A stretch of DNA of 64,000 nt from Bacillus sp. FJAT-50079 (GTDB lineage Bacteria; Bacillota; Bacilli; Bacillales; Bacillaceae_C): the NCBI RefSeq assembly GCF_018343515.1, contig NZ_JAGYPD010000007.1:310001-374000 (forward strand). The letters run 5' to 3'. The position numbers were made by a program, and so were the translations under genes. The notes beneath the pieces are model-generated. The model was given only the letters and a program-made list of their open reading frames with translations, made no database searches and was not told the DNA's origin. Positions 43,548 through 52,012 of this stretch are shown here, piece after piece. How positions within the stretch are numbered: position 1 is the first letter of the stretch; the number at the start of each line of letters is the position of its first letter.

Positions 43548-44552
43548 ATGGCAAAAGTATATTACAACAACGAAATCGATGAGCAGGTACTACAAGGAAA
43601 GAAAATTGCAATTCTAGGATATGGATCACAAGGACACGCACATGCAAGCAACTTGAAAGAAAGTGGCTTCGATGTAGTTGTAGGTGTAAGAGAAGGTAAA
43701 TCATTTGATCAAGCTGTTGAAGACGGACATACTGTTTTATCAGTTAGCGAAGCTAGTGCACAAGCTGATTTGATTATGATCTTACTTCCAGATGAAAGAC
43801 AAACAGCTGTATATGAAAACGAAGTAAAACCACATCTTACTGAAGGAAAATCACTTGTATTCGCACACGGATTTAACGTACATTTCAGTCAAATCGTACC
43901 ACCATCTAACGTAGACGTGTTCCTAGTTGCACCAAAAGGACCAGGACATCTTGTAAGACGTACATTCCAAGAAGGTGCAGGTGTTCCAGCACTTTTCGCG
44001 ATCTACCAAGACGCATCAGGCAAAGCTCGTGACGTTGCTTTAGCGTATGCAAAAGGAGTAGGAAGCGCTCGTGCTGGTGTACTTGAAACTACATTCCAAG
44101 AAGAAACAGAAACAGATCTATTCGGTGAGCAGGCAGTACTTTGCGGTGGAACAACTGCACTTGTAAAAGCTGGATTCGAAACGCTCGTTGAAGCAGGATA
44201 TCAACCAGAAGTTGCTTATTTCGAGTGCTTGCACGAGCTGAAATTGATCGTTGACCTTATGTATGAAGATGGACTTGCGGGAATGCGCTACTCTATCTCT
44301 GATACAGCACAATGGGGTGACTTCGTTTCAGGACCACGCGTAGTTGATGCTGATACGAAATCCCGTATGAAAGATATCCTTGATGATATCCAAACAGGTA
44401 AATTTGCAAAAGGATGGTTGCTAGAAAACCAATTGAACCGTCCAGAATTCAATGCGATCAACCAACGTGAAAGCGAACATTTAATTGAAAAAGTAGGTCA
44501 AGAACTCCGCGAAATGATGCCATTTGTTAAAGCTGGAAAAAAGAAAAACTAA
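43548..44552 (+). CDS. ilvC: Ketol-acid reductoisomerase
   Basis: 334 residues, class I. The NADPH loop is [19 protein letters not shown] (residues 22-40). The magnesium ligands are in [12 protein letters not shown] and the C-terminal knotted domain ([19 protein letters not shown]). Codon use looks more biased than in neighbours, as expected for an abundant enzyme. AGAGGAGATGG precedes the ATG. Confidence 0.95.
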   Translation: MAKVYYNNEIDEQVLQGKKIAILGYGSQGHAHASNLKESGFDVVVGVREGKSFDQAVEDGHTVLSVSEASAQADLIMILLPDERQTAVYENEVKPHLTEGKSLVFAHGFNVHFSQIVPPSNVDVFLVAPKGPGHLVRRTFQEGAGVPALFAIYQDASGKARDVALAYAKGVGSARAGVLETTFQEETETDLFGEQAVLCGGTTALVKAGFETLVEAGYQPEVAYFECLHELKLIVDLMYEDGLAGMRYSISDTAQWGDFVSGPRVVDADTKSRMKDILDDIQTGKFAKGWLLENQLNRPEFNAINQRESEHLIEKVGQELREMMPFVKAGKKKN

Positions 44553-44569
44553 CAAGGAAGTGGTAGCAA

Positions 44570-46117
44570 ATGCGAAGGATTGACATTTTTGATACGACTT
44601 TACGCGATGGGGAGCAAACGGCCGGTGTTAATTTAAATACGGCTGAAAAACTCGAAATTGCAAAACAGTTAGAGCGCTTTGGAGTGGATGTAATGGAGGC
44701 GGGATTTCCCGCCGCCTCTCCAGGCGATCTAGACGCTGTAAGACAAATTGCCTCAACAATTAAAACCTCGTCTGTAACGGGGCTTGCGCGATCAGTGAAG
44801 TCTGATATTGACCATGCCTGGGAAGCGTTAAAAGTGGCTGAGTGCCCAAGGCTCCATGTTTTTATCGCTACCTCACCCATTCATATGACGCATAAACTAA
44901 AACAGACTCCTGAACAAGTAGTCGAAACGGCAGTTCAAACGATTACGTATGCTAAGAAATATTTCCCAATTGTTCAATGGTCAGCAGAAGATGCATTCCG
45001 TTCAGATCCTGCTTTTCTAGCACATATTGTAGAACAAGCGATTAAAGCTGGGGCATCCGTAATCAATATACCTGATACGGTGGGCTATGCTACACCACAG
45101 GAATATGGCGCACTTTTCCGCTATTTAAAGATAAATGTTCCAAATATTGCGGAAGCGAAGTTGTCAGCGCACTGTCATAATGACTTAGGGATGGCTGTTG
45201 CGAATACACTTGCTGCAATTGAAAACGGGGCAGACCAAGTGGAAGGAACGATCAATGGAATCGGTGAAAGAGCTGGTAATGCTGCACTTGAAGAGGTGGG
45301 AGTAGCTCTTTATACAAGGCAAGATTTTTATAAAAACATCGGAACAAACTTAAAGCTAAATGAAATTAAACGCACAAGCCAGCTCGTTAGTAAATTAACG
45401 GGCATGCAAATTCAAGCAAATAAAGCTGTTGTCGGAAAAAATGCATTTGCCCATGAATCTGGAATTCATCAAGATGGCGTGTTAAAAGAGCCAACAACAT
45501 ACGAAATCATTACTCCAGAATTAATTGGGGAAGCGTCTAACAATTTAGTTATGGGCAAACACTCGGGGCGTCACGCATTTAACGATCGAGCAAAGTCAAT
45601 GGGCTTTGAGCTTGACCAAGAAACGTTAAACAATGCATTTAAAGAGTTTAAAAAGCTTGCTGATCGTAAAAAGGAAATCACCGAAGAAGATATATGGACG
45701 ATTTTAACAAATCAGCAATTAAAAGATACGAAAGCTGCTATTTATGAGTTAGAAACCGTTGAGGTTCAGTATGAAACTGCACACACTCCGAAGGCAACGG
45801 TTCGTGTTAAAAAGCCAAATGGAGAAATTGTAGAAGAAACGGTTGAAGGAGCAGGCAGTGTTGAAGCGATTTTCAATGCACTTGAAAAAGCGATTGAAGG
45901 CAAGGTGCATGTATTGGATTATCGTGTATCTTCTATTGGAAAAGGGCGCGATGCACTTGCTGAGTCCGTAATTAATTTAACGTTCAATGATGAGGAGCTA
46001 AGAGGCAGGGACTCTGCTCAAGATGTGCTTGAAGCATCAGCAAAAGCATATTTAAATGCGATTAATCGCATCTTGCTTCAAAATCATATGAAAAAATTAA
46101 TCAAAGCATCTGTTTAA
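44570..46117 (+). CDS. leuA: 2-isopropylmalate synthase
   Basis: 515 residues. The TIM-barrel catalytic domain starts [19 protein letters not shown], with metal ligands in [16 protein letters not shown] and the GNAALEEV segment. A linker is followed by the LeuA dimer domain (about 390-515) for leucine feedback inhibition. It commits 2-ketoisovalerate to leucine. Its stop codon directly abuts a TIR-bounded repeat that separates it from leuB. Confidence 0.94.
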   Translation: MRRIDIFDTTLRDGEQTAGVNLNTAEKLEIAKQLERFGVDVMEAGFPAASPGDLDAVRQIASTIKTSSVTGLARSVKSDIDHAWEALKVAECPRLHVFIATSPIHMTHKLKQTPEQVVETAVQTITYAKKYFPIVQWSAEDAFRSDPAFLAHIVEQAIKAGASVINIPDTVGYATPQEYGALFRYLKINVPNIAEAKLSAHCHNDLGMAVANTLAAIENGADQVEGTINGIGERAGNAALEEVGVALYTRQDFYKNIGTNLKLNEIKRTSQLVSKLTGMQIQANKAVVGKNAFAHESGIHQDGVLKEPTTYEIITPELIGEASNNLVMGKHSGRHAFNDRAKSMGFELDQETLNNAFKEFKKLADRKKEITEEDIWTILTNQQLKDTKAAIYELETVEVQYETAHTPKATVRVKKPNGEIVEETVEGAGSVEAIFNALEKAIEGKVHVLDYRVSSIGKGRDALAESVINLTFNDEELRGRDSAQDVLEASAKAYLNAINRILLQNHMKKLIKASV

Positions 46118-46345
46118 CTCGAATCAGATGATTTCCGCTGCTTCTATAAGTGATGGGATGAATGGCGTATTAGCTTGTAAATCAGGGATGTGGATGTTTA
46201 AACTTCCTGACGCTTCGCTATCAGTACAACATGATTTGCTGATTCAAGTTAATCCTCCGGTGGATGTCACAGATTTTTAGAGGAGCTTTTCGAGAGAGCC
46301 CGAAAAATTCTAAACACATTTATGCCGAGGTGTCATTGATTCGAG
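46118..46345. repeat. 228-bp element with 9-bp terminal inverted repeats
   Basis: CTCGAATCA (46118-46126) and TGATTCGAG (46337-46345) are perfect inverted termini. The right half (GATTTGCTGATTCAAG, GAGAGAGCCCGAAAAATTC, GCCGAGGTGTCATTGATTC) is shared with the element at 2571-2869, and shorter pieces appear in T-box 1 (25374-25424). It interrupts the otherwise tight leuA-leuB spacing and looks MITE-like. Confidence 0.7.
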
Positions 46346-46372
46346 CAGTTTTGCTAATGGCATGTCAAGTTA

Positions 46373-46412
46373 AGCGCAAGTAGCCTATTGGAAAGCACGA
46401 GGCGCTTGCGCT
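46373..46412. repeat. Remnant of the GCGCTTGCGCT repeat
   Basis: AGCGCAAG (46373-46380) and CTTGCGCT (46405-46412) form an inverted pair, followed by GTTCTT, as at the right end of the 8438-8649 element. Confidence 0.5.
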
Positions 46413-46459
46413 GTTCTTTATAAATATCCGGATTTGTTATGAGATAAGGAGATTATGAA

Positions 46460-47524
46460 ATGGAAAAACGGGTAGCTGTTTTGCGTGGAGATGGAATTGG
46501 GAAGGAAGTAACAGATGCGGCAGTCGCTGTATTGCAATCAATTGGACGCCGCTTTGATCATCAGTTTGATTTGAAATACGGTTTACTTGGTGGGGAAGCA
46601 ATTGATCAAGCCGGAGAACCATTACCAGCTGATACAATTAAAATTTGCGAAGAGAGTGATGCGATCTTACTTGGTGCAGTTGGGGGACCAAAATGGGATC
46701 AGAACCCATCACATTTGCGTCCAGAAAGAGGGCTATTGCAAATTCGCAAGCATTTTGAATTAAGTGTTAATCTTCGCCCAGTACAAGCGTTCAAAAGCTT
46801 ATTAGCTGTATCGCCATTAAAAGAGGAAGTGGCCGAGGGCGTTGATATGATGATCGTACGTGAATTGACTGGCGGATTGTATTTTGGGGAACCGAGCTTC
46901 CATGATGACAATAAAGCTGTTGATTCACTAGTTTATACTCGTGAAGAAATCGAGCGAGTTGTGATCCACGCATTTGAATTAGCGAAGCTTAGAAGAAATA
47001 AAGTAACTTCAGTCGATAAAGCTAATGTCCTTGAATCAAGTAAGCTTTGGAGAAAAATAGTTGAAGAAGTAGCAGAGAGATATCCTGAAGTTGAAGTTGA
47101 GCATATGCTTGTTGATGCGGCGGCAATGAAGCTAATTACATATCCAGCAGCTTTCGATGTCATCGTAACAGAGAATATGTTCGGAGATATTTTAAGCGAT
47201 GAGGCTTCCGTCATTACCGGATCTTTAGGAATGTTGCCATCTGCTAGTCTTCGTGTTGATGGTTTCGGTATGTACGAACCAATACACGGCTCAGCACCGG
47301 ACATCGCTGGACAAAACAAAGCAAACCCAATTGGCACGATTTTATCTGTGGCAATGATGCTTCGCAGCTCATTTGGAATGATTGAGGAAGCGAATGCAGT
47401 TGAAGAAGCCGTAAAAAATGTGCTTGAAAAAGGTAATTTTACTTCTGAATTTATTAATATCGGTAAAAACATTTTATCAACAACAGAAATGACTGAGAAA
47501 ATTATTAAAGAAATTGAGGGGTGA
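46460..47524 (+). CDS. leuB: 3-isopropylmalate dehydrogenase
   Basis: 354 residues. Family motifs are [13 protein letters not shown], the substrate-binding [14 protein letters not shown] and [12 protein letters not shown], and the Asp cluster region [20 protein letters not shown], with [14 protein letters not shown] before the C-terminus. NAD+-dependent oxidative decarboxylation in leucine synthesis. AAGGAGATTATGAA precedes the ATG. It overlaps nothing upstream because of the inserted repeats. Confidence 0.95.
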   Translation: MEKRVAVLRGDGIGKEVTDAAVAVLQSIGRRFDHQFDLKYGLLGGEAIDQAGEPLPADTIKICEESDAILLGAVGGPKWDQNPSHLRPERGLLQIRKHFELSVNLRPVQAFKSLLAVSPLKEEVAEGVDMMIVRELTGGLYFGEPSFHDDNKAVDSLVYTREEIERVVIHAFELAKLRRNKVTSVDKANVLESSKLWRKIVEEVAERYPEVEVEHMLVDAAAMKLITYPAAFDVIVTENMFGDILSDEASVITGSLGMLPSASLRVDGFGMYEPIHGSAPDIAGQNKANPIGTILSVAMMLRSSFGMIEEANAVEEAVKNVLEKGNFTSEFINIGKNILSTTEMTEKIIKEIEG

Positions 47525-47531
47525 AGGAAAG

Positions 47532-48947
47532 ATGGGTAAGACAATCATTGAAAAAATCTGGGAGAATCACGTTGTTAGTCGCGAAGAAGGAAAGCCGGAT
47601 TTACTCTACATCGACCTCCATCTTGTTCATGAAGTGACATCTCCCCAAGCGTTTGAAGGGCTTCGTATAAATAATCGAAAAGTGCGTCGACCAGATTTAA
47701 CATTTGCAACGATGGATCATAATGTCCCAACTCGTTTAAATGAAGCGGTCGAAGATCCGATTTCGAAAAAGCAAATGTCAACATTGGAAAAAAACTGTGC
47801 TGAATTTGGTGTACCATTAGCAGGAATGGGTCATCCAAATCAAGGGATTGTTCATGTTATTGGTCCAGAACTTGGCTTAACTCAGCCAGGAAAAACAATC
47901 GTATGTGGGGACAGTCATACGTCAACACATGGAGCAATGGGAGCTTTAGCGTTTGGTATCGGAACGAGTGAAGTAGAGCACGTCCTTTCCACACAAACAC
48001 TATGGCAAGCAAAGCCGAAGACGATGCAAGTTCAAGTAAATGGTAAGCTTGGTGCTGGTGTTACAGCGAAAGATTTAATTTTGGCAATCATCGCAAAGTA
48101 TGGGATCAATATTGGAACAGGGCATATTTTCGAATATACGGGAGAAGCTATTCGGAATTTAACGATGGAAGAACGAATGACGGTGTGTAATATGTCAATC
48201 GAAGCGGGAGCGAAAGCTGGATTGGTTGCTCCAGACGAAACGACTTTTGCTTATCTAGAAGGTCGTCCGCACGTACCGGCAGGAGAAGAATTTGAAGCAT
48301 TAAAAGATAAATGGCGTCAGCTTGCAACAGATCCGGATGCTGTCTATGATGCAGTCATTGAAATTGATGCATCGGAAATTGAACCAGTTGTTACATGGGG
48401 GACAAATCCAGGTATGGGTGTTGGTGTTAACGGAACAGTTCCACGCCCAGAAGATGCGAAAACAGACGCTGAAAAAGCGGAAATTGAAAAAGCACTTGAA
48501 TATATGGGACTTGAAGGCGGAACAAAAATGACCGACATTGACATCCAATATGTCTTCATCGGTTCTTGTACGAACTCCCGTATTGAAGATTTACGTGCGG
48601 CATCGAAAATTGTAGCAGGGCAAAAAGTAAAAGAAGGTGTCAATGCGATCATTGTACCAGGCTCAAGAACGGTAAAAGCGATCGCAGAAGAAGAAGGATT
48701 AGATGAGATTTTCCTAGAAGCTGGCTTTGAATGGCGTGAAACAGGATGCAGTATGTGTTTAGCAATGAACGCTGACCAAGTACCTGCGGGCATGCGTTGT
48801 GCATCAACATCGAACCGTAACTTTGAAGGCCGTCAAGGAAATGGTTCACGAACACACTTAGTTAGCCCAGCGATGGCAGCAGCAGCGGCAATTGCCGGAC
48901 ATTTTGTCGATGTTCGCACATTTAGACAAGAGGAGGCGCTAGCATGA
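47532..48947 (+). CDS. leuC: 3-isopropylmalate dehydratase large subunit
   Basis: 471 residues, aconitase superfamily. The cluster cysteines are in [16 protein letters not shown] (about residue 345) and GCSMCLAMN (about 408). N-terminal [15 protein letters not shown] and [21 protein letters not shown] are diagnostic. ATG 47532 follows GAGGGGTGAAGGAAAG. It overlaps leuD by 4 nt, coupling synthesis of the two subunits. Confidence 0.95.
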   Translation: MGKTIIEKIWENHVVSREEGKPDLLYIDLHLVHEVTSPQAFEGLRINNRKVRRPDLTFATMDHNVPTRLNEAVEDPISKKQMSTLEKNCAEFGVPLAGMGHPNQGIVHVIGPELGLTQPGKTIVCGDSHTSTHGAMGALAFGIGTSEVEHVLSTQTLWQAKPKTMQVQVNGKLGAGVTAKDLILAIIAKYGINIGTGHIFEYTGEAIRNLTMEERMTVCNMSIEAGAKAGLVAPDETTFAYLEGRPHVPAGEEFEALKDKWRQLATDPDAVYDAVIEIDASEIEPVVTWGTNPGMGVGVNGTVPRPEDAKTDAEKAEIEKALEYMGLEGGTKMTDIDIQYVFIGSCTNSRIEDLRAASKIVAGQKVKEGVNAIIVPGSRTVKAIAEEEGLDEIFLEAGFEWRETGCSMCLAMNADQVPAGMRCASTSNRNFEGRQGNGSRTHLVSPAMAAAAAIAGHFVDVRTFRQEEALA

Positions 48948-49525
48948 GACCGATCAAAGAAGTAACGAGCGTACTTGCACCATTAGACCGTTCGAATGTT
49001 GACACAGACCAAATCATCCCGAAACAATTTTTAAAGCGTATCGAGCGTACTGGTTTTGGTAGATTCCTGTTCTACCATTGGCGTTATGATGATGCTGGAG
49101 TAGAAAGACCAGAATTTTCGTTAAACAAACCAGCATACGCCAATAGTGAGATTTTAATAGCCCGTGATAATTTCGGCTGCGGCTCCTCGCGTGAGCATGC
49201 GCCATGGGCATTGGGAGACTATGGGTTTAGAGTTGTTATCGCAATGAGTTTTGCGGATATCTTTTTCAATAACTGTTTTAAAAATGGAATTTTGCCGATC
49301 CAATTGTCTGAAGCAGATGTAGAAGATCTATTGGAAAAATCGCAAGAAAAACCATTGAATATTACTGTTTCACTTGAATCAGAGACGGTTGTTACAGAAG
49401 ATGGCGATACGTATTCCTTTACTGTTGACCCATACCGCCGCCAGATGCTTTTGAATGGCTGGGATGAAATTGCATTAACATTGCAATTGGAAGATAAAAT
49501 TGCTGAGTATGAGAAAACAATGTAA
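48944..49525 (+). CDS. leuD: 3-isopropylmalate dehydratase small subunit
   Basis: 193 residues, swivelling domain of the LeuCD dehydratase. [20 protein letters not shown] (about residue 22) and the substrate-binding [15 protein letters not shown] (about 78) are intact. Last gene of the ilv-leu operon. Confidence 0.95.
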   Translation: MRPIKEVTSVLAPLDRSNVDTDQIIPKQFLKRIERTGFGRFLFYHWRYDDAGVERPEFSLNKPAYANSEILIARDNFGCGSSREHAPWALGDYGFRVVIAMSFADIFFNNCFKNGILPIQLSEADVEDLLEKSQEKPLNITVSLESETVVTEDGDTYSFTVDPYRRQMLLNGWDEIALTLQLEDKIAEYEKTM

Positions 49526-49526
49526 A

Positions 49527-49563
49527 AAAACGACTTACTAAGATGTCTTAGTAAGTCGTTTTA
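49527..49563. terminator. Bidirectional terminator of ilv-leu and the ytrA-like operon
   Basis: ACGACTTACTAAGA and TCTTAGTAAGTCGT form a perfect stem of at least 14 bp, flanked by AAAAAAA on the left and TTT on the right. It serves convergent transcripts. Confidence 0.88.
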
Positions 49564-49612
49564 ATATCCTTTTTACTGTTTTTCTTATCTATCTTAGTGG
49601 AAAAGATAGTCA

Positions 49613-49732
49613 TCAAAACGATGAAAACAGGTACTCAACTCCATAAAATTTCTGTGTTATTACTGATAATACTAAAAAGAAAGCAAGTGCTACAATCGAT
49701 ATATATACAGAGCGTTTATCGTGTTTATTCAT
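49613..49732 (-). CDS. 39-residue single-span membrane peptide
   Basis: A short frame MNKHDKRSVYISIVALAFF... ending YLFSSF, with a positively charged start and one hydrophobic helix (about residues 9-25). AAGGGAG lies 8 nt before the ATG. It is the last frame of the GntR-ABC operon, 42 bp after the permease, and just before the shared terminator. No family recognised; it could be an accessory subunit of the transporter. Confidence 0.55.
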   Translation of the reverse strand: MNKHDKRSVYISIVALAFFLVLSVITQKFYGVEYLFSSF

Positions 49733-49774
49733 CCTGAATACTCCCTTATAAACATCTATTGCGATAAATACCCT

Positions 49775-50461
49775 TTACACGGTTGATTTTCTAATAAGAA
49801 AGTAAGTGACAGGCAGATAAATAGCGATGAAAGGTAAAAGCCAATAGGCGATTTGTACGGCGCTTTTGCCCGCGAACCAATGGAAAATATCGATCCATAA
49901 ACCAAAATTGTGAATGAGCAGCAGTGCGATGCTTATAATCAAAAGGATTAATATAGTGGAAACAAGCATCCCTTTTCCACCAAATCTCCGTGCGAAGCTG
50001 GAGATCAAAAATCCAGTAAAGAAAAAGAAAGTGAGTAAAATAATATTAATCATAATTTGTTCCAAGGAAGTACCGTCGCTTAAATAAGGAAAATGGAAAA
50101 AGTGCATCCCTGTTCCCCAACCGGCCGTATTGTTTTCGATGGTGGCTAATACGTATATAAGCAGGCCAATGACTACGCTTGAAATGAATCCCATCGTTGC
50201 TGTTCCAATAAAGTAATCTTTTCTTCTTACAGACATCCCGAGAGCGAATGGGAAGGTTTGCACCATCACTAAAATCCCCAATACAAGTGTATAAATGAAA
50301 ATTGAGGAAAGGCCCCCGGTATAAAAATCTTCTGAACTGCCAATGAGATAACCGACGACCAAGTTCACAATGAAGCTGGAAGAAAGGATGATCGTAGGAA
50401 TATAAAGCCATGACCATTTATCACGAGTGTGTATTTTGAATACGCTTTGGACATTACTCAT
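49775..50461 (-). CDS. ABC transporter permease of a ytrA-like operon
   Basis: 228 residues with six hydrophobic segments (IPTIILSSSFIVNLVVGYLIG and IILLTFFFFTGFLISSFA among them). It has no recognisable substrate motif. It overlaps the ATPase gene by 4 nt. By analogy with ytrA-type loci in Bacillus, the system may respond to cell-wall stress, but this is inferred only from gene order. Confidence 0.78.
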   Translation of the reverse strand: MSNVQSVFKIHTRDKWSWLYIPTIILSSSFIVNLVVGYLIGSSEDFYTGGLSSIFIYTLVLGILVMVQTFPFALGMSVRRKDYFIGTATMGFISSVVIGLLIYVLATIENNTAGWGTGMHFFHFPYLSDGTSLEQIMINIILLTFFFFTGFLISSFARRFGGKGMLVSTILILLIISIALLLIHNFGLWIDIFHWFAGKSAVQIAYWLLPFIAIYLPVTYFLIRKSTV

Positions 50462-51348
50462 TGCATATACACTCCTTCTTTTTCGGATTTTCCATTTGTC
50501 AGATGAACGATAAGTTGTTGCAGAGAAACAGGAGAGATTTCCAATCCTTCTGCCTGTTTTCGGTCAAAGCGATCACGATTTTCAATGACAGTCGCAGAAA
50601 GTAATCCACCAAACGGTTCATGATGTATCATTTCTTTACCGGCAACGAATGCTTCTACTTTGGCGGCTTGACCGGTAACAGTGTATGCTCTGCCTCTTAA
50701 ATCCTCGGCATCTTGATCGATGAGGATTTGCCCTTTATTGATCACTAAAATATGCTCCAATAAATTGCTCACTTCATCAATCAAATGGGTGGAAAGTATA
50801 ACTGTACGTGGATGCTCCGTATAATCTTCCATTAGTCGATCGTAAAATATTCCCCGTGAAACGGCATCCAACCCCAAATAAGGTTCATCAAAAATGGTGA
50901 GCGGTGCTCGACTTGCAAGGCCGACAATAATTCCAACGGCTGAAAGCATTCCTCGGGAAAGTTTCTTTATTCTTCGTTTTAGGGGTAAGTTAAAATCCTC
51001 AATCAGGGTGCGAGCAAAGTCAGCATTCCAGCTGGGAAACAATGTTTTCGAAACTTCTAACACATCAATGACCCGGAAGTTATCAGGATATTTTTGCCCT
51101 TCTTTAATAAAACATAATTTGCTAAGGACGTTAGCATTTTCATATGGAGTTTCCCCAAATACTTGCAAATCACCGTTAGTAGGGAAAATTTGAGCGGTAA
51201 TCATATTCATAAGCGTTGTTTTTCCTGCACCATTTCTTCCAAGCAGTCCATAAATTTTATTTTCTTCAATCGAAAAACTAACATCGTTGACAGCTTTAAA
51301 TGTTCCGTACGCTTTTTCTAAATGTTTCACTTCAATTACTTTATTCAT
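50458..51348 (-). CDS. ABC transporter ATP-binding protein of a ytrA-like operon
   Basis: 296 residues. Walker A GRNGAGKTTL (about residue 37), signature LSRGMLSAVGIIVGL (diverged from LSGGQ), Walker B LTIFDEPYLGLD and H-loop STHLIDEVS. A C-terminal extension of about 80 residues follows. It overlaps both neighbours by 4 nt. Typical YtrB-like partner of a GntR regulator. Confidence 0.85.
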   Translation of the reverse strand: MNKVIEVKHLEKAYGTFKAVNDVSFSIEENKIYGLLGRNGAGKTTLMNMITAQIFPTNGDLQVFGETPYENANVLSKLCFIKEGQKYPDNFRVIDVLEVSKTLFPSWNADFARTLIEDFNLPLKRRIKKLSRGMLSAVGIIVGLASRAPLTIFDEPYLGLDAVSRGIFYDRLMEDYTEHPRTVILSTHLIDEVSNLLEHILVINKGQILIDQDAEDLRGRAYTVTGQAAKVEAFVAGKEMIHHEPFGGLLSATVIENRDRFDRKQAEGLEISPVSLQQLIVHLTNGKSEKEGVYMQ

Positions 51349-51716
51349 CGCTCTGTATCTCCTCTCTGGATCATTTCCGTTAATTGTTCGGTTGTAATCC
51401 CTAATTTTTTTGCTTCTTGCACCATCGTAATAATATACTGCTCGAAAAATAATTCCTTTCTTTTCTCCATCACTTTTATGCGTGCACCATCAGCTACAAA
51501 CATACCGATCCCTCGCTTTTTGTATAAGATTCCTTCATCTACAAGCAAATTTACACCTTTCGCAGCCGTAGCAGGATTAATTTTGTAAAATGCCGCGAAC
51601 TGATTCGTTGAAGGGACTTGTGATTCCTCTAAGAGCACGCCTTCTATAATGTCATCTTCAATACGTTCAGCGATCTGAATAAAAATCGGGCGCCCATCAT
51701 CGATTAACTGTTTCAA
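51345..51716 (-). CDS. GntR-family regulator, YtrA subfamily
   Basis: 123 residues: a winged-helix GntR domain (PIFIQIAERIEDDIIEG, VPSTNQFAAFYKINPATAAKGVNLL) and a short C-terminal dimerisation helix pair instead of a ligand domain, the YtrA pattern. TTG start with GGTGAGG 6 nt upstream. First gene of the operon; the dyad at 51737-51762 is its probable operator. Confidence 0.88.
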   Translation of the reverse strand: MKQLIDDGRPIFIQIAERIEDDIIEGVLLEESQVPSTNQFAAFYKINPATAAKGVNLLVDEGILYKKRGIGMFVADGARIKVMEKRKELFFEQYIITMVQEAKKLGITTEQLTEMIQRGDTER

Positions 51717-51736
51717 TTTTTACCTCACCACCATAT

Positions 51737-51762
51737 TGGTTAGTTACTTGTGTAATTAACCA
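51737..51762. promoter_or_regulatory. Probable operator of the GntR regulator
   Basis: TGGTTAGTTAC (51737-51747) and GTAATTAACCA (51752-51762) form a dyad with 10 of 11 pairs complementary and a 4-bp spacer, about 20 nt upstream of the regulator start. Confidence 0.6.
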
Positions 51763-51823
51763 TATAACGAAGTAGCGAAATTGTCAATGGGCGAAATTAA
51801 AATGAATGAAAAATTTAAAGTTA

Positions 51824-51913
51824 CGCAATTAAACGGGAGTTCGCGCAATTATTCAATAAAATACGCAATTATGCATGAAAGTCGTGCAATTATGTAGGGA
51901 AGTTATGCAATTC
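51824..51913. repeat. Five copies of YGCAATTA at a 20-21 bp period
   Basis: CGCAATTA starts at 51824, 51844 and 51864; TGCAATTA at 51885; TGCAATTC at 51906. The steps are 20, 20, 21 and 21 bp. Four of the five copies are preceded by AGT two bases before the core. The intervening bases are otherwise unrelated. The array lies between the divergent GntR and MMPL promoters. Confidence 0.9.
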
Positions 51914-51953
51914 TCATAAAAAGTTAAAGAGTTTCCTAAATTCGGCATGGTCA

Positions 51954-51985
51954 TTCATACTCCGTTCATATTCAACTCATAAAAT
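51954..51985 (+). promoter_or_regulatory. OmpR-type direct repeats at the MMPL promoter
   Basis: TTCATACTCCG (51954), TTCATATTCAA (51965) and CTCATAAAAT (51976) repeat every 11 bp, about one helical turn, as in sites of OmpR/PhoB-type response regulators. TAAAAT at 51980-51985 could be the -10, with the repeats replacing a -35. An OmpR-type regulator is encoded at 54284. Confidence 0.55.
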
Positions 51986-52012
51986 GGGGTTCATTGAAGG
52001 GAGATGAATGGG

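Noticed and set aside
46933-47544. 203-codon minus-strand frame opposite leuB
   Set aside because: Antisense shadow of a well-conserved leuB; serine-rich composition typical of reverse-strand frames. The similar frames opposite leuC and ilvD were rejected for the same reason.
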